Origin: Flavobacterium taihuense
GTDB taxonomy: Bacteria; Bacteroidota; Bacteroidia; Flavobacteriales; Flavobacteriaceae
Direction of reading: 5' to 3'
DNA length: 64,000 bases
Assembly: GCF_019351435.1 (NCBI RefSeq)
Contig: NZ_JAHWYN010000003.1
Location: 1-64,000, forward strand
Each line of letters starts with the position of its first letter. Position 1 is the first letter of the stretch. This document shows positions 9,178 to 17,424 of this stretch, piece by piece. The notes beneath the pieces are model-generated. The model was not told the DNA's origin and did no database searches. It worked only from the letters and a program-made list of their open reading frames with translations. A program made the translations under genes and the position numbers.

Positions 9178-10734
9178 TTACTCGGCACCATCTGTTTTGG
9201 CTCTGGCTACTGCAAAGTTACCAACAGTTTCACCAAGTATCATACCTTTTTCGCAATCACTTCGATAGTGTATAGCACCATACATTCTAGAGTTTGAGGC
9301 TTCTTGGGCCATTGCTTTAAGACTTTCAGTTTTGGCAGGCAAAATATGAGATAAAACAGTACAAGCTGCCGCACTAAAAGTAGAATGCCCAGATACATAA
9401 GCAGGGAAATTTGGGACGCCAGTTGTTGTTTTTATAGATGAATCCATTTGAGAAGGTCTTGGGTTAAAATAGAAGTATTTTGCATCCCAACAGCTTATAG
9501 CGGCATCCATCATAGAAATGTTTAATAAGGCCATATTTCTAGCCCATCGCACTTCACTGTAATTTTGTTCAACAAATGCTTCGGTAGCAATAGCATTCCA
9601 GTGACCAGGCGGTGTGTATGTTCCGACTCCATCGGCCCAAAAGGTAACAATCTCTTGATTTTTTTTAGAATTGTCTTTGCTGAATGTTTTAATTTCAGCT
9701 AATTCATTTGCAAATTGTTCCGATTTTGTGGATGGTGGAGGCACAGGACGACTTGCGACAACATCTGCAGAAGACATGAAAAATGATTTTACTTTCCCAA
9801 ACAAAGGCAACATAGGTGGTCTTGCTGGTATTTCTAATGATTTCCATGGTGTTTCTCCTGTGGCAGCAATTTGTGTTTCAAGAAGTGTCCATAGGTCTTG
9901 ATTCCCAACTGCAGCTCCAGCGCCATCTGTTGAAGCTCGTGCTATAAACTTAGCTGCTATTTTCTTTCCTAAACTAATTCCTGAATCTACATCACTTCGA
10001 ACATTGGCTCCACTAATGATGCGGTATAATTTTTCTTCTTCTGCTTTTTCTTGAATGAAGGCAATTTCTGTTGGAAATAATAATTTTAATAATTCAACAG
10101 TAACTCCAGCCAAAACAGCATCTTCACAGGGATATGAAGGTAAAGTGCTTTTTGGAATTAACACGGGTAAAGTGGCGTCTACTACAAATGGAGCGGGTCT
10201 ATTGTATAGTTTTTTATAATGCCATGTTGCAATCATAGCATCGTATTGTGCTGCACTTACATATGCATAAGCTCTAGCTGAGTATGGAGGATTTGAAAAA
10301 GGAAATTCAGGGTTGGCAAATGGATTGGCTCCAGATGGAATAGGGTACGTTCCATCAGGATTCTGAAAAGGTGGGCGATTGTGTTTGGCAACTAAAGTTC
10401 TCATGATTTCGTTCCAACGCAATACACCACCAACACTCCAATAGGCTATTATTGCTTTTTGCTTATCAGTAATGTTGGCTTGATAACTCTTTATTTCGTT
10501 GATTTCCCTAGTGTATGCTGGTAATGTTGTTGCTATAGGAGCATCTAAAGGAAATTCATCTGGAGCAGTTAATAAAATAGGTTTCCAAGTTCCTGCAAGT
10601 TCGTCAGCATTTGTTGGGTTTAATTGAGGGAATTGATCATTGCGTTCTGTAATGTCATTTGAACAAGAATACGTAAATGCAAGAAGTATAACCAATAGAC
10701 TTTTATAAATCGTTTTTTCAGTATTATTTTTCAT
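9178..10734 (-). CDS. PAP2-superfamily lipoprotein (vanadium haloperoxidase-like acid phosphatase)
   Basis: It encodes 518 residues. The N-terminal signal ends in a lipobox with Cys24. The three PAP2 catalytic motifs are complete: KX6RP (Lys419, Arg426-Pro427), SGH (448-450) and SRX5H (Ser482-Arg483, His489). These residues bind phosphate, or vanadate in vanadium-dependent haloperoxidases, and His450 is the catalytic histidine. The reaction cannot be decided from the sequence; both phosphatase and haloperoxidase activities occur in this superfamily. The length fits the larger haloperoxidase-related group rather than small lipid phosphatases. It is the last gene of a three-gene operon with two outer-membrane barrels (1-bp gap to the preceding gene). 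It is a distant paralogue of the gene at 37112. Confidence 0.82.
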   Translation of the reverse strand: MKNNTEKTIYKSLLVILLAFTYSCSNDITERNDQFPQLNPTNADELAGTWKPILLTAPDEFPLDAPIATTLPAYTREINEIKSYQANITDKQKAIIAYWSVGGVLRWNEIMRTLVAKHNRPPFQNPDGTYPIPSGANPFANPEFPFSNPPYSARAYAYVSAAQYDAMIATWHYKKLYNRPAPFVVDATLPVLIPKSTLPSYPCEDAVLAGVTVELLKLLFPTEIAFIQEKAEEEKLYRIISGANVRSDVDSGISLGKKIAAKFIARASTDGAGAAVGNQDLWTLLETQIAATGETPWKSLEIPARPPMLPLFGKVKSFFMSSADVVASRPVPPPSTKSEQFANELAEIKTFSKDNSKKNQEIVTFWADGVGTYTPPGHWNAIATEAFVEQNYSEVRWARNMALLNISMMDAAISCWDAKYFYFNPRPSQMDSSIKTTTGVPNFPAYVSGHSTFSAAACTVLSHILPAKTESLKAMAQEASNSRMYGAIHYRSDCEKGMILGETVGNFAVARAKTDGAE

Positions 10735-10735
10735 C

Positions 10736-11647
10736 TTATTTTACTTTTTTATTAAAATTAATTACATAAAAGGCCCCTCCATAAAAAGAGGTTGATTGCC
10801 CCACGTTTCTGCCGTCTATGACATAGTTGAATCCTCCTACAAAAGCGAGTTCCGGAATTTTTTTCAAAGTATATTTTATGTTGGTTCCCAAACGTAGCGC
10901 ATTCATGGTGTTACTTGGGAAAGGCATGTTGTTTTGAGTGATGTCAAAACCGCCAGCTTGCGTAACCCAGTTGTCAACAATTGCCTCCGCAATCAATCGG
11001 TCTGAACGATAACCTGCTCTTGCGTTTATGTTGATGACATTAGGCATGTCCACTTCGTTAGTGTAATGCATTTCATCTGTAAAATAAGTGTTCCTTTCGA
11101 TGGTAACATTGCTTCGGAATAAGTAAGCTCCAGAAACCGTAGTAAAAAACTTTCCTCTTTGATAATCTCCCATCAATCGGAAAGTGGCTACTTGGCTTCC
11201 TAAACCTAAACATAATGGGAGATAATCAACAGCATAATTGGAAACGGGTGTTGAGTAGCTTCCAATAGTGTATAAAGAGTAAGTTGCGTTTTTGATTTTC
11301 TTTTCAAAAGGCATGTATTTTACGGTTAGTGATAGGTCTTGAAAACCTTCTTGACCTTTCATAGTGCCGGCAGATGCATTTGTTTTTACATAAGGAATAT
11401 TGAATAAAAAATTCAGTTTGTCAGTAATTCCATAATTGCCCATAACTCCATAGGTCTTAGTACAAACAGTTCCTAAATTCAAATTCTCTCTTTTGTTGGT
11501 TCCTTCCCAATAGTTGTCCCAACTGCTGTATTGATAAACAGATCCAACACAGAATCGATTTTTGCTCATCATAATGGCATCAATCTCTGTTTGAGCATTT
11601 GCAAAAAAAGTTCCGAGTAAAAAGCAACTTAAAATAATTTTTTTCAT
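10736..11647 (-). CDS. Predicted outer-membrane beta-barrel protein (unknown transporter-like)
   Basis: It encodes 303 residues with a signal peptide cut after FANA and many alternating beta strands with aromatic girdle residues, which indicates an outer-membrane barrel. Segments such as YGITDKLNFLFNIPYV resemble transporter-like barrels of the phenol MetA type, but I do not recognise a specific substrate. It sits between another barrel gene (21-bp gap) and the PAP2 lipoprotein gene (1-bp gap), so the three probably act together at the outer membrane. Confidence 0.7.
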   Translation of the reverse strand: MKKIILSCFLLGTFFANAQTEIDAIMMSKNRFCVGSVYQYSSWDNYWEGTNKRENLNLGTVCTKTYGVMGNYGITDKLNFLFNIPYVKTNASAGTMKGQEGFQDLSLTVKYMPFEKKIKNATYSLYTIGSYSTPVSNYAVDYLPLCLGLGSQVATFRLMGDYQRGKFFTTVSGAYLFRSNVTIERNTYFTDEMHYTNEVDMPNVININARAGYRSDRLIAEAIVDNWVTQAGGFDITQNNMPFPSNTMNALRLGTNIKYTLKKIPELAFVGGFNYVIDGRNVGQSTSFYGGAFYVINFNKKVK

Positions 11648-11668
11648 GTTTTAAATCTTTTTTAAATC

Positions 11669-12871
11669 TTATAAATTAACTGTTACGTGTTTTTTCTTTC
11701 CAAGTCCAAAACGATAATAATACCCCACATTAAAGGAATAGTCGGCAAAAGCAGCGTCGCCTTGTACATGAACATATTTGCTAGGATCAGTTATAGTTGA
11801 GTTTATTAAGTCTTGTGAGGCAATATCTGCAGCACTCTGAATACGATTTTTTACAAAGTTGTAAGGAATGAATAAGCTAAAACCATGATGACCTAGTGTG
11901 TAGGCAAAACCATATTCTACGGCTACAACATAGCCAGGACGACGGTAGGCAACTTGTCCACCAAAGGCATCATAAGCTGGAATTCCTTCGACACGTCCCG
12001 CTAGAGAAACATTTAAATTCTGGTTTTTATCTACCGCAACCATTAAACCAGCACGTCCAAAATATTGATCAGGACAAGCATATATTTCATATCCTTCTAA
12101 GCCTGGTTTCGGGGCTGATTTGAATGTGCCATTAGATTCCTTTGGGTTGAACAAGTAGTATCCATTTGCAAATCCATAAAGACGGTCGGTTAACTTTCTG
12201 AAAATTTGAAGTTCAGTTGTTATTCCTACCCCGCCATCTCCAGGTTGAATGGCTTGGTCCATTACTACGCTTTTTACAGTTCCATCGGTTTGTGGCGCGT
12301 CGTCCATTTCGTTATGACTACCATTGTTGAGTTTTACTCCTAAGCCCACCATGATGTTTCCTTTTGGCATTTTTGTTGGATCAAATAGCCAATAATTAGC
12401 ACTCAAACGGATATCAGCAATTCCATCCGCATATACGCTATAACGGTAGTTTTTGGTTGTTGGGTTTTGTTTTAGTACTTGAGAGCGCTCATTGTTTACA
12501 TAAGGCAACGTAGCGTTTAATTGAATGCGGTTGGTTAGTCCGTAAGAAATATTAAAATCAATAGCATGGGAATAGATATTTACGGCATTACCACGTTCGT
12601 TTCCATTTTCATCCAGACCGCCTCCTGTGGTTTGTCTTTGAGGTTGCTCTTCTTTTCCAATAAAATGTCTCCAAGAGTGAAAATAGCGATAATTACCACC
12701 AACTTGAAAGTCGCCTTTGTTTAAATTATATGAATTAGTCAAAGTCATGTTTAGTCCTCCCATTTGTCGAACCGCGACACAACCTTGAGCATTTATTTTT
12801 TGTGATTGAAGTGTGCCTAAAATAATAAGTAGTGCAGTAAATGCAATATAGGATGCGTTGTTTTTTTTCAA
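11669..12871 (-). CDS. Predicted outer-membrane beta-barrel protein
   Basis: It encodes 400 residues with a signal peptide (cut near KINAQ) and a Cys directly after it in QGCVA. It is rich in beta strands and ends in a barrel-like strand. YGLTNRIQLNATLPYV is similar to the corresponding segment of the next gene product, so the two barrels are distantly related. It is the first gene of the operon running to 9178. I do not recognise the family beyond a generic outer-membrane transporter-like fold. No sugar-regulon operator is visible upstream. Confidence 0.7.
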   Translation of the reverse strand: MKKNNASYIAFTALLIILGTLQSQKINAQGCVAVRQMGGLNMTLTNSYNLNKGDFQVGGNYRYFHSWRHFIGKEEQPQRQTTGGGLDENGNERGNAVNIYSHAIDFNISYGLTNRIQLNATLPYVNNERSQVLKQNPTTKNYRYSVYADGIADIRLSANYWLFDPTKMPKGNIMVGLGVKLNNGSHNEMDDAPQTDGTVKSVVMDQAIQPGDGGVGITTELQIFRKLTDRLYGFANGYYLFNPKESNGTFKSAPKPGLEGYEIYACPDQYFGRAGLMVAVDKNQNLNVSLAGRVEGIPAYDAFGGQVAYRRPGYVVAVEYGFAYTLGHHGFSLFIPYNFVKNRIQSAADIASQDLINSTITDPSKYVHVQGDAAFADYSFNVGYYYRFGLGKKKHVTVNL

Positions 12872-13226
12872 AATAGTAGTTTTGCTTGTTTAGAATTTGT
12901 CCTATAAAATCATGAAACAGCTCTTTTATGAAAAGGCGTTTTTTGTTAAGGCTAAAAATATTTTTCAGCGAATTTCAGTAGGATTTTTGATTTTTAATTT
13001 GAAAAGAAAAAAGAAGGTACGACTGAATTTGAACTCAGCAACAATTGAATTCTAAATATTAGAATGCAAAATGCAGATTCCGATTAATCGAATGTTTTGC
13101 CATAAGGACTTTTAAAATATAACAATGATCACAAATGAAGATTGATTTTGAAAGTTCTTCCGCTAAATACGAATAAAGGATAATATCAAATGATAGTAGT
13201 CTTTGTTTTTTCTTAAATAATAAAAA
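12872..13226. other. Intergenic region, 355 bp, no gene seen
   Basis: This is the upstream region of the barrel operon starting at 12871. I find no open frame of note, no hairpin terminator and no convincing -7 element on the minus strand. Confidence 0.55.
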
Positions 13227-13787
13227 CTAAACGAAGTCTGGTGGAGAGTAAAAAGAAGGTACGAATCCAGCATGTAATTTCTCCTTTGAAAAAGAAATTA
13301 AAGGGATTGATTTGAAATTTTCTGTATTAGAAATTGCAATAGATTCAGGATGCTGTATGAAATAATCTACCGTGAAAGTTTTAATTATTTTTTTTGAAGC
13401 ACCTTTATTGTCATTTAGTCCATTGAATAATTGAACATCAACGATGTTTTCAATTTCTTGGGTCGATAAAGAAGTATTGATGTTAGGTAGATAATATAAA
13501 TTAAGGATATTGTCCTTGATTTGTTTTTTAAAAATATGATAACTCTTGTTATTTATCGTAATGTTTTCATTTACATATTCTAATTCGGTGTCATCTGCAA
13601 AAGCGTAAAGAGATGCATTCATGCTGATTACCTTAAATTCAGGATCTGGAATTTTTTTCATAGCCGTTACCCACTCTTGCTCTTGATCAAAAGCAAAAAG
13701 CATGCGATATCCCAATGCATTGTAAAACAAGGTTACAAGCAGTGTGGAAAACAGTATTATTGAGGCTATTTTTTTCATTCGTTCCAA
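13227..13787 (-). CDS. Small exported or membrane-anchored protein of unknown function
   Basis: It encodes 186 residues. The N-terminus is a hydrophobic signal or anchor (MKKIASIILFSTLLVTLFYN); the Met at 13778, three codons in, is as likely a start as 13787. The rest is soluble and mixed alpha/beta, ending in SFYSPPDFV. I do not recognise a domain. It lies alone between the GH13 operon and the barrel operon, on the same strand as both, with 355 bp downstream and 173 bp upstream that are very AT-rich. Codon use is like its neighbours, so it is probably a real gene. Confidence 0.6.
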   Translation of the reverse strand: MERMKKIASIILFSTLLVTLFYNALGYRMLFAFDQEQEWVTAMKKIPDPEFKVISMNASLYAFADDTELEYVNENITINNKSYHIFKKQIKDNILNLYYLPNINTSLSTQEIENIVDVQLFNGLNDNKGASKKIIKTFTVDYFIQHPESIAISNTENFKSIPLISFSKEKLHAGFVPSFYSPPDFV

Positions 13788-13960
13788 AAATAATAATTAA
13801 TATTGATTATTGGTGATTAAAATAAAAATTTAAGAAATAAATTTTAATATAATAATAATTAAGTTAATTTTTTCTATTATTTGTAAATTTGTTCGTCTTT
13901 TATTTTTTTTATTGAGGTTTTCGTAAATGATTTTTTTTGAAATGAGCTTAAAAATTACAA

Positions 13961-15649
13961 TTAGTATTCATTTAGAGCCAAAACAAGCGCTTCAAATGGT
14001 CTTAATTCACTTGTGCTGTTTTTAGTGGAATAATTGTTAAGCAATATGGTTGATTTTTCTAGATTGTAGCCACAATTATATGCTGCTTTTTCGGATGAAA
14101 AATTAAGTAGAACAATTATTTTTTTATCCTCAAATGTTCTTAAATAAGCATATACTTTTGGATTGTTTTCATCTAATAGAGTATAGGTTCCGTAAACCAG
14201 TGTTGATTCTTGTTTGCGTAATTGAACCAATTTTCTGAAATAGTTTAAGACAGAATCTGAATCATTTTCTTGTACTTCGGCATTAATCGTTTGATAATTA
14301 GGATTGACTTTTAACCAAGGTGTGCCATTTGAAAAACCTGCATTTTTTGATCTGTCCCATTGCATCGGTGTTCTTGAATTTTCTCGTGAAGCTTGTTTTT
14401 GTTCTTCTAGAAAAGCCCTCAAATCTCCGTTTTCGTTTTGTAAAGCGATGTATTTATTTTTCGTGTCGATATCATTATAATCATCAATGTTGTCAAAACG
14501 GATATTGACCATTCCTAATTCATCCCCTTGATAGTAATAAGGTGTTCCTCTCATCGTAACGACAAATGTGGAAAGCATTTTGGAACAAATTTCTCTAAAT
14601 TCAGGGGCGTCATTACCAAATTTACTCACCATTCTGGGTTGATCATGATTGGCCAAGAAAATGGAAAGCCATCCTTTTTCTTTGAATCCTTCATCCCATC
14701 TGGAATATAATTTTTTGTAGTTTACAAACCCATATTCGTCCAGGTGTTTGCCAATTTCTACACCTTCGAGATGATAGGCCATGCTCAATTCATTTCGGTC
14801 TGGATCGACAAAAAGCATCGCTTCTTCGGGAGAAGCGCCTGCGCCTTCGGATACCGTCATAACTTCGTATTGGCTCAAAACTTCGCGATTCATTTCCTGA
14901 ATGTATTCGTGTAAGTGTGGTCCTCTTCCATAAAATTTCATAATTTCGGGGATGTTGCCCAAAATCTCAGATGGCAATTCTGGAAAAGAATCATCCTTAG
15001 AAATAAACTGAAAAGCATCCATTCGAAACCCATCAATTCCTTTGTCTAGCCAAAAACGCATTACTTGATACAGTTCTTGGCGCACTTTTGGATTGTTCCA
15101 ATTGAGATCAGGTTGCTTTTGTGAAAAATAATGCAAGTAATAAGCATCGGTAGTATCGTCATATTTCCAGGCATTACTGTTTACATCAAACCAACTCCAG
15201 CGGTAAGGAGGAATTCCTTTTTCGGCAGGCCACCAGTAATAGTAGTCTCGATAAGGATTGTCTCTAGATTTTCGGCTTTCCTGAAACCAAAAATGTTCAT
15301 CGCTACTATGATTGAATACCAAATCCATGATGAGTTTGATTCCTCTTTCCTGCAGTCCTTTCATCAGTAAATCAAAATCTTCCATAGTGCCAAAATCAGC
15401 TAGAATCGAGCAATAATCACTCACATCATATCCATTGTCATCATTTGGAGATTCATAAATCGGATTAATCCAAATGGCATCAATCCCTAAACTTTTGAGG
15501 TAATCCAATTTGGAAATAATACCTTTTAAATCGCCAATTCCATCGCCATTACTGTCTTTGAAACTGCGGGGATATATTTGATAGATTACGGCTTCTTTCC
15601 ACCATTTTTTATCAATTTTAGAAACTATATTGGTTGTATGGGTATTCAA
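13961..15649 (-). CDS. GH13 alpha-glucosidase, cytoplasmic paralogue
   Basis: It encodes 562 residues with no signal peptide, so it should act in the cytoplasm. The GH13 catalytic set is complete: nucleophile Asp211 in GFRMDAFQF, acid/base Glu268 in VSEGAG, and third Asp336 in ANHDQPR. The N-terminal WWKEAVIYQIYPRSFKDSNGDGIGD and overall length fit the oligo-1,6-glucosidase/alpha-glucosidase subfamilies. Residue 212 after the nucleophile, which helps to set linkage preference in this group, is Ala, as in the middle paralogue. It is the last gene of the six-gene operon and probably hydrolyses imported alpha-glucosides or sucrose. Confidence 0.88.
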   Translation of the reverse strand: MNTHTTNIVSKIDKKWWKEAVIYQIYPRSFKDSNGDGIGDLKGIISKLDYLKSLGIDAIWINPIYESPNDDNGYDVSDYCSILADFGTMEDFDLLMKGLQERGIKLIMDLVFNHSSDEHFWFQESRKSRDNPYRDYYYWWPAEKGIPPYRWSWFDVNSNAWKYDDTTDAYYLHYFSQKQPDLNWNNPKVRQELYQVMRFWLDKGIDGFRMDAFQFISKDDSFPELPSEILGNIPEIMKFYGRGPHLHEYIQEMNREVLSQYEVMTVSEGAGASPEEAMLFVDPDRNELSMAYHLEGVEIGKHLDEYGFVNYKKLYSRWDEGFKEKGWLSIFLANHDQPRMVSKFGNDAPEFREICSKMLSTFVVTMRGTPYYYQGDELGMVNIRFDNIDDYNDIDTKNKYIALQNENGDLRAFLEEQKQASRENSRTPMQWDRSKNAGFSNGTPWLKVNPNYQTINAEVQENDSDSVLNYFRKLVQLRKQESTLVYGTYTLLDENNPKVYAYLRTFEDKKIIVLLNFSSEKAAYNCGYNLEKSTILLNNYSTKNSTSELRPFEALVLALNEY

Positions 15650-15674
15650 AATGAAATGATTTTAATAATTAATT

Positions 15675-17411
15675 TTAAAGCTGATAAATTACAGCTTCGT
15701 AAGGTCGCAATTCTTCTGTTTTTGAAGATGTTGCATAATTGTTCATAACTACTTTTGCTTTCGAGATGTTGATTCCAGTTTTTGCGGAAGCATTCTTGGA
15801 AGTAAAATTCAAAAGGATTAGTAATTTTTTACCATTCAATTCTCTAGTGTAGGCAAAGATAGCAGGATTATTTTCGTCAACCAATTCAAATTTTCCATAA
15901 ACTAAAGAGGGATTCTTTTTGCGCAATTGAACTAATTTTCTAAAATAATTCAATGTCGAATTAGGGTCTTTTTCTTGTTGAGCAGCATTTACAGTAGTGT
16001 AATTTGGATTGACTTTAAGCCAAGGTGTTCCTGTTGTAAAACCTGCATTTTGTTTGTCATCCCACTGAAAAGGAGTTCTGCCGTTTTCTCTGGCTGTTTG
16101 TTTTTCACCTTCTAAAAAAGCTTTCAAATCACCTCCTTTGTTTTGTAATGCACTATATTTATTACGGGTGTCAAGGTCATGATAATCATCGATACTATTA
16201 AAACGGATATTGTCCATTCCCAATTCATCTCCGTAATAATAATAGGGTGTTCCTCTCATCGTCATTAAAAAAGTGGAAAGCATTTTGGATGAAATTGTTC
16301 TGAATTCTGGTGTGTCATTTCCAAATTTACTCACCATTCTTGGCTGATCATGATTGGCCAGAAAAATAGCCAACCAGCCTTTGTCCTTAAATTCTTGGTC
16401 ATATCGAGAAAAAATAGCTTTGTATTTGACCAGTCCAAAATCAGTTAGATGTTTTCCAATATCTACACTTTCAAAATGATAGGCCATATTTAATTCTTTT
16501 CGTGCAGGGTCAACAAAAAGCATGGCGTCCTGAGGAGAACTTCCGGCACCTTCGGCTACAGTCATAATATCATATTTGCTAAAAACTTCTTTGTTCATTT
16601 CTTGCAAATAATCGTGTAAATGAGGTCCAACTCCGTAGTATTTTATAATGTCTTTTTCATATCCTTTTGGTAGCTCTGGCCAAGTAGTGTCTTTCGAAGC
16701 AAACTGAAAAGCATCCATTCGAAAGCCATCAATGCCTTTATCCAACCACCAGCGCATCATATCATAAATGTCTTCTCGGACTTTTGGATTCTCCCAGTTG
16801 AGGTCGGGTTGTTTTTGAGAAAAATAATGAAGGTAATACGAATTGGTTTGAGCGTCATATTTCCAAGCATCACTATTTACATCAAAAAAGCTCCATCTAT
16901 AAGGCGGTTTTCCTTTTTCGGCTGGCCACCAATGGTAATAATTCCGGTATTTATTGTCTCTGGAACTTCTGGATTGTTTGAACCATTCGTGTTCGTCACT
17001 GCTATGGTTCACTACTAAATCCATGATGAGTTTAATGTCACGTTTGTGCATTTCTTTCAATAAAAGATCAAAATCTTCCATGGTGCCAAAGTCTTTCATG
17101 ATGGCTCTATAGTCGCTAACATCATAACCATTGTCATCGTTTGGTGAAGCATAAATAGGATTGAGCCAAACAGCATCAATTCCTAGGCTTTTTATATAAT
17201 CCAGTTTAGATATAATCCCTTTTAAATCCCCAACACCATCTCCATCACTGTCCTTAAAACTGCGTGGATAGATTTGATACACCACAGCTTCTTTCCACCA
17301 TTTTGTGTCTACGTTTTTCAATAGTAGCGTTTTATTGTCTTGAGCAGTAAGAGTTGTAGATGAGAATTGGATTAAACCTATGCATGAAAATAAAAAATGA
17401 TTTAACTTCAT
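15675..17411 (-). CDS. GH13 alpha-glucosidase, exported paralogue (Ala type)
   Basis: It encodes 578 residues from the ATG at 17411; an in-frame start further upstream would overlap the preceding gene and lacks a signal peptide at its end. The chosen start gives a signal peptide cut near TLTAQ, so it is periplasmic. The GH13 catalytic residues are Asp233 (GFRMDAFQF), Glu287 (VAEGAG) and Asp355 (ANHDQPR). Residue 234 is Ala. It is very similar to the cytoplasmic paralogue downstream, which suggests tandem duplication with loss or gain of the export signal. It follows the previous gene by 13 bp. Confidence 0.9.
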   Translation of the reverse strand: MKLNHFLFSCIGLIQFSSTTLTAQDNKTLLLKNVDTKWWKEAVVYQIYPRSFKDSDGDGVGDLKGIISKLDYIKSLGIDAVWLNPIYASPNDDNGYDVSDYRAIMKDFGTMEDFDLLLKEMHKRDIKLIMDLVVNHSSDEHEWFKQSRSSRDNKYRNYYHWWPAEKGKPPYRWSFFDVNSDAWKYDAQTNSYYLHYFSQKQPDLNWENPKVREDIYDMMRWWLDKGIDGFRMDAFQFASKDTTWPELPKGYEKDIIKYYGVGPHLHDYLQEMNKEVFSKYDIMTVAEGAGSSPQDAMLFVDPARKELNMAYHFESVDIGKHLTDFGLVKYKAIFSRYDQEFKDKGWLAIFLANHDQPRMVSKFGNDTPEFRTISSKMLSTFLMTMRGTPYYYYGDELGMDNIRFNSIDDYHDLDTRNKYSALQNKGGDLKAFLEGEKQTARENGRTPFQWDDKQNAGFTTGTPWLKVNPNYTTVNAAQQEKDPNSTLNYFRKLVQLRKKNPSLVYGKFELVDENNPAIFAYTRELNGKKLLILLNFTSKNASAKTGINISKAKVVMNNYATSSKTEELRPYEAVIYQL

Positions 17412-17424
17412 ATTTATTTTAGTT

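Noticed and set aside
9149..9180. Terminator after the PAP2 gene at 9178
   Set aside because: The inverted repeat is made only of A/T pairs with a long loop and could arise by chance in this AT-rich region.
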